Origin: an uncultured Collinsella sp.
Lineage (GTDB): Bacteria; Actinomycetota; Coriobacteriia; Coriobacteriales; Coriobacteriaceae
Direction: 5' to 3'
Length of the DNA stretch: 64,000 nucleotides
Assembly: GCA_900541065.1 (NCBI GenBank)
Contig: UQIE01000001.1
Coordinates: 1 to 64,000, forward strand
The notes below the pieces were generated by a model. That model ran no database searches and had not been told where the DNA came from. It saw nothing but the letters and a program-made list of their open reading frames with translations. Positions within the stretch are counted from its first letter, which is position 1; every line of letters begins with the position of its first letter. Below, piece by piece: positions 56,220 to 64,000 of this stretch. The position numbers and the translations under genes are program-made.

Positions 56220-57524
56220 CTAATGGCGGGCGCGCATCCTCACCAAACGCACCATAGCGAGCGCAAAGCCCACAGCGGCCACAGCCATGAGCACGTAGAA
56301 CACCGAGCGAAAGCCAAACAGGAACACATCCGGACGGCCTTCAACAAAACTGGTCACGGCCTCGCCCATCGCCACGCTCATCTGCCCATACAGGATATTC
56401 GACGCCACCGTAATGCCGAGTGCCATGCCGGCGTAGCGCGCCAAACTGCCCAAGCTGCCTGCAAAACCGAGCGCCTCGCGCGGGGCCGAACCCATATACA
56501 GCGAGTTGTTGGGGCTCTGGAAAATCGACGTGCCGCACGACATAAACGCGGCACAGCACACGATCACAGGGATAGAAGAGTGCTCGTCGAGCGTGCTTAC
56601 CGCAAAGAGACCGCACACGTACACGCCCAGGCCGACCGCCGTGGGGCCCTCGCAGCCAACACGGTCCGAAACCGTTCCCGAAAGCGGGCCGATAAAGGCA
56701 TTCACCATCGGCAGTGCCAAAAAGAGCAGTCCGGAAATATCGGAGCTAAAGCCATGGGCGTCCTGAAAATAGAACGGCAGAATAAACTCGGATGCGCCAA
56801 TGCCAACGAACACGATGAGCATGCAGGCAAGGTTGATGGTGAAGGCCGAATTTGCAAAACAGCGACGAGCGGCCTCGATCAGGGACATGGGGCGCTCGCC
56901 AGCCTCCGGCTTAACATGCGGCAGCGTGTAGAGCCCCACGATAAACGAGATGACGCCAATGGGTAGGTTGATGAGGAAGATGCTCTCCCAGGGAAAGCTT
57001 GCCACCAGCATGCCGCCCAGCACGGGGCCACACATCATGCCGAGGGCCACGAAGGTCGCGAGGATACCCATGGCACGACCGCGCTCGCGCGCCGGAAACG
57101 ACTCGGTGATGATTCCCATGTTGTTGGCCATGGCCGCCGCGCAACCAATACCCTGCACAATGCGTGCCAGAATAAGAACTTCGAGCGAGGCCGAAAGGCC
57201 GCACAACAGCGAACCGACCGTAAAGACGATGACGCCCAGCTGGAACACGCCGACCTTGCCGCGCACGTCGCCCAGACGGCCAAACGGCAACATAGCCACG
57301 CACGTCGCAAGCAGATACACCGAGCTTACCAGCTGAATGCGATCGAGGCCCACGCCCAGCTCCTTTTGCATCACGGGCAGCGCCACGGTCACGACGGTCG
57401 AATCCAGGCACGACATAAACGTCATGATGAGCACGGTAAACAGAATAGCCCATTTGTTCTTGCCATGGGTGTCGCCCTCAAGGGCAATGTGCTCGCGGCG
57501 CAGCTGCTCTGCGGTTTTCTCCAT
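56220..57524 (-). CDS. MFS drug exporter, DHA2-like
   Basis: A 434-residue major facilitator protein with about 12 to 14 membrane segments and the family motifs: LDSTVVTVALP in helix 1, GRLGDVRGK as motif A, and ARIVQGIGCAAAMANNMGII. It is likely a proton-driven exporter with unknown substrate. ATG at 57524 (MEKTAEQ) is favoured by AAAGG spacing over one two codons earlier. Confidence 0.85.
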   Translation of the reverse strand: MEKTAEQLRREHIALEGDTHGKNKWAILFTVLIMTFMSCLDSTVVTVALPVMQKELGVGLDRIQLVSSVYLLATCVAMLPFGRLGDVRGKVGVFQLGVIVFTVGSLLCGLSASLEVLILARIVQGIGCAAAMANNMGIITESFPARERGRAMGILATFVALGMMCGPVLGGMLVASFPWESIFLINLPIGVISFIVGLYTLPHVKPEAGERPMSLIEAARRCFANSAFTINLACMLIVFVGIGASEFILPFYFQDAHGFSSDISGLLFLALPMVNAFIGPLSGTVSDRVGCEGPTAVGLGVYVCGLFAVSTLDEHSSIPVIVCCAAFMSCGTSIFQSPNNSLYMGSAPREALGFAGSLGSLARYAGMALGITVASNILYGQMSVAMGEAVTSFVEGRPDVFLFGFRSVFYVLMAVAAVGFALAMVRLVRMRARH

Positions 57525-57550
57525 ATCCATCCTTTCGAGTAGCGCAACGC

Positions 57551-57597
57551 AAAAACGGGACCCCAATCGCCTGCAAACAGTCGCGATTGGGGCCCCG
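57551..57597 (-). terminator. intrinsic terminator downstream of the sulfhydrylase gene
   Basis: CGGGGCCCCAATCGC and GCGATTGGGGTCCCG pair over 15 bases (one G-T), followed on the minus strand by TTTTT. Confidence 0.92.
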
Positions 57598-57664
57598 CCT
57601 ACGGAATCGGAACGAAAGGTCACCGAAGCTTTCGCCAGCATCGGCGCCTTGTGCGAACGCTAGC

Positions 57665-58948
57665 CTAGCACTGCTCGAGCGCCTGCTCAAGGTCGGCAAT
57701 CAGATCGGCCGTGTCCTCGAGGCCGCACGACAGGCGCACCATGTCGGCGGAGATACCACAGGCGATGAGCTCCTCATCGTTCATCTGGCGATGCGTGGCG
57801 TTAGCAGGATGCAGGCAGCAAGTGCGGGCGTCGGCCACGTGCGTGGCGATCTGGGCGAGCTTGAGGCTCTTCATAAAGGTCTCGGCCGCTGCGCGACCAC
57901 CGTTAAAGCCAAAGCTCACAACGCCGCACGTACCGTTGGGCATGTACTTCTGAGCCATGTCATAGTACTTATCGCCCTCCAGGCCCGGATAGCTCACGAA
58001 ACGCACCTTGGGATGGCTCTGCAGGAACTTGGCAACGGCCAGGCCGTTCTCGCAATGACGCGGCATGCGCACATGCAGGCTCTCGAGCGAGCTGTTCAAG
58101 AAAAACGCCGCCTGCGGGTTCTGCATGGGGCCGAGGTCGCGCATGAGCTGAGCGGTTGCCTTGGTGATGAAGGCGCCCTCGCGACCGAACTTCTCGGCAT
58201 AGGCCACGCCGTGGTAGCTCTCATCGGGCGTGGTGAGACCCGGAAACTTGTCCGCATGGGCCATCCAGTCAAACTGGCCGTGGTCGACGATCACGCCGCC
58301 CAGGTAGGCAGCATGTCCATCCATGTACTTGGTGGTGGAGTGTGTAACGATGTCGGCGCCCCACTCAAAGGGACGGCACATCACGGGCGTCGGGAAGGTG
58401 TTATCGACCATCAGCGGCACGCCGTGGTCATGCGCGGCCTTGGCAAAGCGCTCAATATCGAGCACGGCAAGGGCGGGGTTGGCGATCGTCTCGCCAAAGA
58501 CGAGCTTGGTATTGGGCTCAAAGGCCGCCTCGAGCTCCTCGTCGGTGCAATCGGGGGCAACGAACGTGCAGGTCAGACCCATACGCTCCATGGTATGAGC
58601 CAGCAGGTTGTAGGTACCGCCGTAGATAGCAGAGCTAGCGACCACATGATCGCCGGCACCGGCCACGTTAAAGATCGCGAGGAAGTTCGCGGCCATGCCC
58701 GAGCTCGTGAGCATCGCTGCGGTGCCGCCCTCCATCTCGCAGATCTTGGCGGCAACCAGATCGCACGTGGGGTTCTGCAGGCGGCTGTAGAAGTAGCCCG
58801 ACTCCTCCAGGTCAAACAGCTTGCCCATGTGCTCCGACGTGTCGTACTTCCACGTGGTGGACTGGTAGATGGGCACCTGGCGCGGCTCGGCATCTCCCGG
58901 GTGATAGCCGCCCTGAACACATGTAGTACCGATGGTCTGCTCGCTCAT
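57665..58948 (-). CDS. O-acetylhomoserine sulfhydrylase-like PLP enzyme
   Basis: Cys/Met-metabolism PLP family, 427 residues. It probably makes homocysteine from O-acetylhomoserine and sulfide; methionine gamma-lyase is the alternative. Seen: QVPIYQSTTWKY near residue 25, YSRLQNPTCDLVAAKI near 54, the phosphate-binding LTSSGMAAN near 80, and the PLP-lysine segment THSTTKYMDGH near 208. GGGAG precedes the ATG at 58948. No neighbouring methionine genes. Confidence 0.88.
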   Translation of the reverse strand: MSEQTIGTTCVQGGYHPGDAEPRQVPIYQSTTWKYDTSEHMGKLFDLEESGYFYSRLQNPTCDLVAAKICEMEGGTAAMLTSSGMAANFLAIFNVAGAGDHVVASSAIYGGTYNLLAHTMERMGLTCTFVAPDCTDEELEAAFEPNTKLVFGETIANPALAVLDIERFAKAAHDHGVPLMVDNTFPTPVMCRPFEWGADIVTHSTTKYMDGHAAYLGGVIVDHGQFDWMAHADKFPGLTTPDESYHGVAYAEKFGREGAFITKATAQLMRDLGPMQNPQAAFFLNSSLESLHVRMPRHCENGLAVAKFLQSHPKVRFVSYPGLEGDKYYDMAQKYMPNGTCGVVSFGFNGGRAAAETFMKSLKLAQIATHVADARTCCLHPANATHRQMNDEELIACGISADMVRLSCGLEDTADLIADLEQALEQC

Positions 58949-59179
58949 ATCTAGCTCCCTTGCCTGGGTTTTAGTTTTATTCGGTTCACGATACCGCTAC
59001 CCTGCACCCCTCTCAACCCATCCCAAAGGTAGGTTATGGGACAAATTGATCAGGGGTATTTATCTCAAGCCTTGGGCATTTGCTCGATAGATAAAAACGA
59101 GACATACATGAAGCTCTCGATGATTACATGCCCCGTCACGGGTACCATAGGCGGGTACACCGTGACCAAGGAGACAACG

Positions 59180-59626
59180 ATGAAGCAAATCGATACGGCC
59201 CAGCTCGACATCACCGCCTGTCAGGCTCAAGCTGCCGAATACCACGCCCGTGGCTTTAACTGCGCGCAGGCCGTCGCCTGCACGCTCGCGCCTGCCGTCG
59301 GACTCGACCCCCAGGTCGCCTTTACCCTCACCGAGGGCTTTGGCGCCGGCATGGGCGGCATGACCGAAACCTGCGGCGCCATCTCGGGCGCCGTGGCCAT
59401 CATGGGGTCTGTAATGAGCGACGGCATGGAAAACCCCAAGACTAAGGGCCAGACCTACAAGCTGTCGCGCGAAATCGCCAAGCGTTTTGGCGAGAAGAAC
59501 ACGACAACCGTCTGTGGCACGCTCAAGGGCATCGGATCGGACAAGGGTCCGCTCCGCAGCTGCCCCGGCTGCATCGACGATGCCGTCGAAATCGCCTGTG
59601 ATGTGCTAAAGCGGCTCGCAGAGTAA
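59180..59626 (+). CDS. C_GCAxxG_C_C family redox protein
   Basis: A 148-residue protein of a family with a conserved Cys pattern: FNCAQAVACTLA near residue 27, CGAISGAVA near 68, VCGTLKG near 112 and CPGCIDDAV near 128. Members are common in strict anaerobes and are thought to be redox or metal-cluster proteins, without a proven role. AAGGAG lies six bases before the ATG at 59180; the frame is open upstream to 59036. Confidence 0.85.
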   Translation: MKQIDTAQLDITACQAQAAEYHARGFNCAQAVACTLAPAVGLDPQVAFTLTEGFGAGMGGMTETCGAISGAVAIMGSVMSDGMENPKTKGQTYKLSREIAKRFGEKNTTTVCGTLKGIGSDKGPLRSCPGCIDDAVEIACDVLKRLAE

Positions 59627-59643
59627 ACGGCAGCAACATAAAA

Positions 59644-59690
59644 CGACGGCCGGCTCGCTTGGGATCCATCCAATAGTACGCCAGCCGTCG
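59644..59690. terminator. bidirectional hairpin between convergent genes
   Basis: CGACGGC and GCCGTCG pair, with additional CGGC/GCC pairs and an inner TTGG/CCAA helix. It lies between the stops at 59626 and 59694 and is flanked by AAAA on the left. Confidence 0.6.
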
Positions 59691-59693
59691 CCG

Positions 59694-60329
59694 TTAGAAC
59701 TCGGCAAATGCGGAAGCGCCGACCTCAATCTCCTCGCGCCCCGCCATAAGCTCGCGCATCTTGGCGCAAAACGACTCCTGCTCCCCTGCCTTAAACACCA
59801 AGTGAAGTGTCACGGTATCCGCGTAATCGGTATCCGAAACCTTGGCACCCGAATCCTGGGCCAAGCGAAGCACCTGCTCATACTGCGGATAGGCCACATG
59901 CACGTCAACCGGCACGACACTCGTCATCTCGACGATCTGCCCGGACTCCTGAGCCGAGGCCACCGCCGCCTGCGTCGCCGCGGTATAGGCGCGCACCAAG
60001 CCACCAGGACCCAACAGCGTGCCACCAAAATAGCGCGTCACCACGCAGCAAACATTTTTGAGCCCCGCACCGCGCAGCACCTCGAGCGTCGGCATACCAC
60101 TCGTGCGGCTCGGCTCACCATCATCGCTCTGGCGCTCGCGCCCATCGACCAAAATCCACGCGGGAACATTGTGTCGAGCGTCGTAATGACGCTTGCGAAC
60201 CATCTCGATAAAGGCACTCGCCTCATCCTCGGACTCAATATGGACCAGCTGGGCAATAAACCGGCTCTTGCGGTCCACAAACTCACCCGAAGCCTCAATA
60301 TTCGATTGCAGAGTAAAATAGCTGTCCAA
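59694..60329 (-). CDS. YigZ/IMPACT family protein
   Basis: A 211-residue protein with the UPF0029 N-terminal domain (DRKSRFIAQLVHIES, HNVPAWILVDG, DDGEPSRTSGMPTLEVL, VVTRYFGGTLLGPGGLVRAY) and the DUF1949 C-terminal domain. Role unproven; linked to translation by the eukaryotic IMPACT homologues. Two TTG codons stand in tandem; the second (60329) is chosen because GAGGGG lies five bases upstream. Confidence 0.88.
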   Translation of the reverse strand: MDSYFTLQSNIEASGEFVDRKSRFIAQLVHIESEDEASAFIEMVRKRHYDARHNVPAWILVDGRERQSDDGEPSRTSGMPTLEVLRGAGLKNVCCVVTRYFGGTLLGPGGLVRAYTAATQAAVASAQESGQIVEMTSVVPVDVHVAYPQYEQVLRLAQDSGAKVSDTDYADTVTLHLVFKAGEQESFCAKMRELMAGREEIEVGASAFAEF

Positions 60330-60411
60330 CAAAGCCCCTCAAACACAAGCAAAGCAACAAACAGCCTCAATAATACGGCAAAGGCCGTACCGATTGTCAG
60401 GGTAACAAAAA

Positions 60412-60775
60412 TGCCAAGTGGGCCTGTAAGCCGGGTTCTGTCGTGAACGGTCATTTATCTTGTCTGCACGTTACCGTGCAGCTCCACGCACGCAACCCGA
60501 ACGCGGACCGGGCCGGCCCATAGCGTTCCTATTCGCGCTTGCTCCGGATGGGGCTTGCCAAGCCGCCGTGTTGCCACGACGCTGGTGGTCTCTTACACCA
60601 CCGTTTCAGCTTTTCCCTTTACGCCTTGCGGCGCAGGTGGGAGTCTTCTTTTCTGCGGCGCTTTCCGTCGGATCACTCCGCCCGGCCGTTAGCCGGCATC
60701 CCGCCCTCTGGAGCCCGGACTTTCCTCACGCGTGCCGCAAGCAGCACATCGCGCGACCGTCTGGCCCACTCAGCA
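60412..60775 (-). ncRNA. rnpB: RNase P RNA, bacterial type A
   Basis: The minus strand carries the conserved 5' core GAGGAAAGTCCGGGCTCC (around 60710-60728) and the 3' core near GAACCCGGCTTACAGGCC (around 60420-60438). The P1 ends GAGTGGGCC and GGCCCACTT pair at the two ends. About 364 nt is normal. The catalytic RNA trims tRNA 5' ends. Ends are estimated to within a few bases. Confidence 0.95.
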
Positions 60776-61057
60776 GTGCAAGAGTGTAGCACACCGTTGT
60801 CACAGGCAATGGCACAACACAAGCGTTCGACACGATAAACCAAGAACCACGCTATGCAGTACAATAGTATCGTCGATGGGCAACGTCGTCAGTCGAGACG
60901 CGACCGCGCTCCGCACCCCTCCGTCTACTCGGTGCGTTCCCGCCTCCTCCCCGAGGCGGGATGTCGGCATTTTTTCATGCACCGACAACCCAATAGCAAG
61001 CAGACAGACCGGACAGCATTGCGCACGGGCAGCATCGCGCACCTCTGCAGAAAATGC
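60776..61057. other. intergenic region between rpsA terminator and rnpB
   Basis: About 280 nt containing the rnpB promoter on the minus strand. CCCGCCTC-CTCCCC-GAGGCGGG near 60944 is a strong hairpin followed on the plus strand, after nine bases, by TTTTTT. No gene is supported. Confidence 0.5.
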
Positions 61058-61094
61058 AAAAAGGGACCCGTCCATTGCGGACGGGTCCCTTAAA
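61058..61094 (-). terminator. intrinsic terminator of rpsA
   Basis: AAGGGACCCGTCC and GGACGGGTCCCTT pair over 13 bases with a 5-nt loop, followed on the minus strand by TTTTTG. It begins 21 nt after the rpsA stop codon. Confidence 0.93.
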
Positions 61095-61115
61095 ACAAAT
61101 GATCGTCAAACCGAT

Positions 61116-62282
61116 TTACTCGGCGTCGGTCTCCTCGTCCTTCTTCTCGGAAGGCAGCGGGGTAACCTCGATCTCGACGCCCAGAGTCTCAGCAGCAGAC
61201 TTCATGGACAGGGAGATACGACGACGGTCGAGGTCGATCTCCATGACCTTGACCTGGACCTTGTCACCCACGTGGGTAACCTGAGAAGGCTGATCGACGT
61301 GCTTGTTGGCCATCTCGGAGATGTGCACCAGGCCCTCGATGCCCTCGCCCAGGTCGACGAAAGCGCCGAACGGGACAAGCTTGGTCACAGTGCCCTCGAC
61401 GATAGCGCCGACGGGGTACTTCTTGACCAGTGCACGCCACGGATCCTCGGTGGTCTGCTTGAGACCCAGGGAGATGCGCTCGCGGTTGAGGTCGACGTCA
61501 AGAACCTCGACCTCGACCTCCTGGCCGACCTTGACAACCTCGGAAGGATGGTTGACGTGGTTCCAGGAGAGCTCGGAGATGTGGATGAGGCCGTCGATAC
61601 CGCCGAGGTCGACGAAGGCGCCGAAGTCGACGATGGAGGAAACGGTGCCCTGGAGACGCATGCCAGACTTGAGCTTGGACAGAATCTCGGAGCGCTCGGC
61701 CTTACGGGACTCCTCGAGCACGACACGACGGGAGAGGACGACGTTGTTGCGGTTGCGGTCCATCTCGATGACGCGAGCCTCGATGCGGGTGCCCATGTAG
61801 GAGGTGAGGTCCTTGACACGACGGAGGTCGACGAGGGAAGCGGGCAGGAAGCCACGCAGGCCGATGTCGAGGATCAGGCCGCCCTTGACAACCTCGATAA
61901 CCTCGCCCTCGACGTTCTCGCCGGAGTTGAACTTCTCCTCGATGCGGTTCCAAGCACGCTCGTACTCGGCACGCTTCTTGGACAGGACCAGACGACCGTC
62001 CTTGTCCTCCTTCTGGAGAACCAGAGCCTCGATGGGATCACCGAGTGCAACGATGTCTGCAGGGTTAGCGTCCTTGCGGATGGACAGCTCGCGGACCGGG
62101 ATAACGCCCTCGGACTTGAATCCGATGTCAACGAGCACCTCGTCATGCTCGATCTTAACGACAGTGCCGTTAACGAGATCGCCCTCATCAAAGTCGGTAA
62201 TCGTACCGTCGATGAGGTTGTTCATCTCCTCCTCATTGACATCGTCAAGAGAGAAAATGGACGAGTTCTGAATCTCACTCAA
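61116..62282 (-). CDS. rpsA: ribosomal protein S1-like, four S1 domains
   Basis: Binds mRNA on the 30S subunit. The 388-residue protein has four S1 repeats starting near residues 35, 120, 205 and 290 (GDLVNGTVVKIEHDEVLVDIG, GENVEGEVIEVVKGGLILDIG and similar; the last two contain VDFGAFVDLG and VPFGAFVDLG). E. coli S1 has six; the four-domain form is usual in Gram-positive bacteria. The C-terminus is acidic. The leader is within 62283-62598. Confidence 0.93.
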   Translation of the reverse strand: MSEIQNSSIFSLDDVNEEEMNNLIDGTITDFDEGDLVNGTVVKIEHDEVLVDIGFKSEGVIPVRELSIRKDANPADIVALGDPIEALVLQKEDKDGRLVLSKKRAEYERAWNRIEEKFNSGENVEGEVIEVVKGGLILDIGLRGFLPASLVDLRRVKDLTSYMGTRIEARVIEMDRNRNNVVLSRRVVLEESRKAERSEILSKLKSGMRLQGTVSSIVDFGAFVDLGGIDGLIHISELSWNHVNHPSEVVKVGQEVEVEVLDVDLNRERISLGLKQTTEDPWRALVKKYPVGAIVEGTVTKLVPFGAFVDLGEGIEGLVHISEMANKHVDQPSQVTHVGDKVQVKVMEIDLDRRRISLSMKSAAETLGVEIEVTPLPSEKKDEETDAE

Positions 62283-62598
62283 AGGTGGACCCCTTTCGAA
62301 CTACGGGGCCCCGATTGCTAGGACCTACAGAAGGGTGCGACAAGCACACAACGTTTAGGAACACTCGGGAGCCGACAGATACTAATGTGACGCTTATGCA
62401 ATCACGTTCGTATAGGTTACGGGGAAATGAGTTCGATTTCAAGCGTGAACTGCGATTTTTTACTCGTGTGGAGACTTTTTCGTAATCTTATGGACAGCCG
62501 CCTCCACAACTTGACGATAAGCAGTTTGCCCATACGCCTTTGAGGTAAAGTATCCGGAGCCAACGATTCTGGAACGATTTTTCGAGAAAGGTGCCCGC
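62283..62598. other. divergent promoter region between rpsA and the HAD gene
   Basis: A 316-nt region without a supported gene. On the plus strand TTGCCC (62526-62531) and AGTATC (62549-62554), 17 nt apart, are a plausible promoter for the HAD gene. The 62440-62490 stretch has two T-runs (TTTTTT, TTTTT) and is AT-rich; the rpsA promoter should lie on the minus strand here. Confidence 0.45.
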
Positions 62599-63357
62599 GT
62601 GCTCAAAGCAGTCGTTTTCGATATGGACGAAACGCTTCTTAGCATCAACCTCAACGCGTTCATCCTTCGCTATTATAAGGATGTCTCGTCGATGCTCGCG
62701 GATATTGGTCGCCGCAGCCACGGTGGCACGATGGCGCGCCTCGGCACCATCTTGGTCGACCTCAACGCCAATCGCCGAAGCGGCACGGATAATCGCACCA
62801 ATCTTGAGTTCTACCAAGAAGAGGTTGAGCGCCGGTGCGGCATTTGCCTCTCGGACCCACTCATCTACGAGGCGTTTACCTACTACGACCGCGAAGTTCT
62901 TCCGTACAAGAACGACGATGTCATCAACGCCCACGCCATGCCCGGCGCACATGCCGCGCTTCAGGCCGTACAGGATGCAGGACTGCGTTGCGCGCTCTTT
63001 ACCAACCCCAGCTTTCCGCAGGGGGCCATCGAGTGCCGCATGAGTTGGGGCGACCTGGCCGACGCCCCCTTTGAGCTCGTCACGCACATGGGAAACACCA
63101 CCCGCTGCAAGCCCGATGCCACCTACTATCTAGAGCAGCTTCAGGTGATGGGGCTCGAGCCGCACGAGGTGCTCATGGTGGGCAACGACCCCAAGCGCGA
63201 CTTCCCCAGCCCCGCCTGCGGCATTCAGACTGCCTATGTGGGCCAAGGCAAGCCCAGCCGAGCCACCTGGTGCGGAACGATGGAAGACTTCGCCCGCGAC
63301 TTTAACGCCGTAATCGAGGCCTTCTACGAGCACCAAATAGCCGACGAACTATCGTAG
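62599..63357 (+). CDS. HAD-superfamily hydrolase
   Basis: A 252-residue phosphatase-like protein. Motif I is FDMDETLL (Asp8 and Asp10), motif II is ALFTNPS near residue 132, and motif III/IV are CKPDATYY near 170 and VGNDPKRDF near 193. The cap inserted after motif I is about 100 residues. Substrate unknown. GTG at 62599 has GAAAGG upstream and gives the normal start (MLKAVVFDMD). Confidence 0.87.
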   Translation: MLKAVVFDMDETLLSINLNAFILRYYKDVSSMLADIGRRSHGGTMARLGTILVDLNANRRSGTDNRTNLEFYQEEVERRCGICLSDPLIYEAFTYYDREVLPYKNDDVINAHAMPGAHAALQAVQDAGLRCALFTNPSFPQGAIECRMSWGDLADAPFELVTHMGNTTRCKPDATYYLEQLQVMGLEPHEVLMVGNDPKRDFPSPACGIQTAYVGQGKPSRATWCGTMEDFARDFNAVIEAFYEHQIADELS

Positions 63358-63376
63358 GCGCCAGAACATCTAGCGC

Positions 63377-63443
63377 AGTTGCGGTGAGATAGTTCCTGTT
63401 TGCCCCTCACCCGGGTAATTTTAGGAACTATCTCACCGCAACT
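63377..63443. repeat. dispersed palindrome, copy 6
   Basis: Arms AGTTGCGGTGAGATAGTTCC plus T and their exact complement (21 bp). It has G-C at the stem position that is A-T in copies 3 to 5 and T-A in copy 1. It lies between two convergent genes. Confidence 0.95.
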
Positions 63444-63449
63444 TAATAT

Positions 63450-64000
63450 CTAACAGACCTGGGTTTTACCGATCATGATGTTGAGGATCTCGATGTCGGT
63501 GTCCTTCATGCCCACGCGGCCCACGTAGCCCATGCTGGCAATCGTCTGCTCGACGGTATCCTGAATGAGACCCTCGCCGGCGCGGAAGCCGCGGCCCTGC
63601 ATGGCCATATCGTGGCCCAGAATCGCAGCATCAACGGCAGCGGAAATCTTAGCCGCGCAACTCGCCTTGGCGCCATCGCACACGATGCCACCCACGTTAC
63701 CGAGCGTATTCGAGACCGTCGCGCCAATCTGCTCGCGCGTGCCACCGCACAGCCAGGTAATCGCAGCGCCGGCGCCGCACGCGGCGCAAATAGCACCGCA
63801 AAACGCCGAGAGCGCACCAATATAGCTCTTGATATGCACGGCGATAAGATCGGACAGCATCACGGCGCGCACCAGGCGCTCGTGGTCGCAACGCAGGTAC
63901 TCGGCATACTCCATGACGGGCAATGCGCAGGTAATGCCCTGATTGCCCGAGCCGCACACAATGGCGACCGGCAGCGCGCAGCCGTTCATGCGGGCGTCGG
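63450..64000 (-). CDS. UPF0597/YhaM-family protein, 5' part outside the window
   Basis: The C-terminal 183 or so residues of a serine-dehydratase-alpha-like protein (YhaM, possible L-cysteine desulfidase). The frame is open across base 64000 and continues upstream of the Met at 63989 (DARMNGCALPVAI). Conserved blocks: GSGNQGITCALPV, SFCGAICAACGAGAAI-like Cys-rich helix, and GNVGGIVCDGAKASCAAKISAA, where the Cys residues probably bind a 4Fe-4S cluster. It would release ammonia (and sulfide) from an amino acid. Confidence 0.82.
   Translation of the reverse strand, partial: DARMNGCALPVAIVCGSGNQGITCALPVMEYAEYLRCDHERLVRAVMLSDLIAVHIKSYIGALSAFCGAICAACGAGAAITWLCGGTREQIGATVSNTLGNVGGIVCDGAKASCAAKISAAVDAAILGHDMAMQGRGFRAGEGLIQDTVEQTIASMGYVGRVGMKDTDIEILNIMIGKTQVC

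Noticed and set aside
10857..63443. CRISPR array from the recurring GTTGCGGTGA sequence
   Set aside because: Copies are isolated by many kilobases, not evenly spaced, are palindromic over their whole length, and have no cas genes nearby.

Overview
The window (64 kb, G+C-rich, almost all genes on the minus strand) looks like the chromosome of a strictly anaerobic actinobacterium of the class Coriobacteriia, most like Collinsella. This is an inference from gene content: NADP-type glutamate dehydrogenase, a formate hydrogenlyase, ClC, BrnQ, an RpsA of only 388 residues, a ClpP-ClpX-trigger factor block, and dense selenium and molybdenum genes. No respiratory chain genes are seen.

Layout. 1-6.9 kb: valS, clpX, clpP, tig and tRNA-Leu. 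7-12.4 kb: a two-gene xanthine-dehydrogenase-type molybdenum hydroxylase and gdhA. 12.6-19.7 kb: a selenium/molybdenum block with a DUF3343 gene (apparently frameshifted), mobA, selC (tRNA-Sec), selB, selA and an orphan molybdopterin oxidoreductase. 19.8-35.2 kb: a complete formate hydrogenlyase operon in the gene order of E. coli hyf (hydN, fdhF, hyfA-J, a hycI-type protease, focA). 35.6-37.6 kb: a small accessory patch (antitoxin, PIN toxin without a normal start codon, a two-domain hypothetical protein). 37.9-39.5 kb: tRNA-Gly, tRNA-Pro, brnQ. 39.6-46.3 kb: a second selenium operon (two double-cubane/2-hydroxyacyl-CoA-dehydratase-type proteins, their ATPase activator, selD, yedF, DUF3343, cysteine desulfurase). 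46.7-52.2 kb: moeA, mogA, modA, modB, modC. 52.4-64 kb: housekeeping genes (ClC, lipid kinase, ArfB-like factor, xpt, MFS exporter, O-acetylhomoserine sulfhydrylase, a C_GCAxxG protein, YigZ family, rnpB, rpsA, HAD phosphatase, and a partial UPF0597 gene).

How the parts work together. Molybdate import (modABC) and cofactor synthesis (mogA, moeA, mobA) can feed the formate dehydrogenase, the xanthine-dehydrogenase-like enzyme and the orphan oxidoreductase. SelD makes selenophosphate, SelA/SelB/SelC insert selenocysteine, and two genes in this same window use it: fdhF (UGA at codon 140, with an E. coli-like SECIS hairpin) and selD itself (UGA at codon 17). Both would be split or called broken by a standard gene finder.

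The most unusual signals are: (1) the operon joining double-cubane-type reductase proteins to the selenium genes; (2) six dispersed copies of a perfect or near-perfect palindrome (arm AGTTGCGGTGA...) whose arms vary in a compensatory way; (3) a second pair of about 105-nt structured repeats placed inside the double-cubane operon, also with compensatory changes; (4) a ModB permease carrying a secreted N-terminal domain; (5) a PIN toxin with an ATA where the ATG should be.
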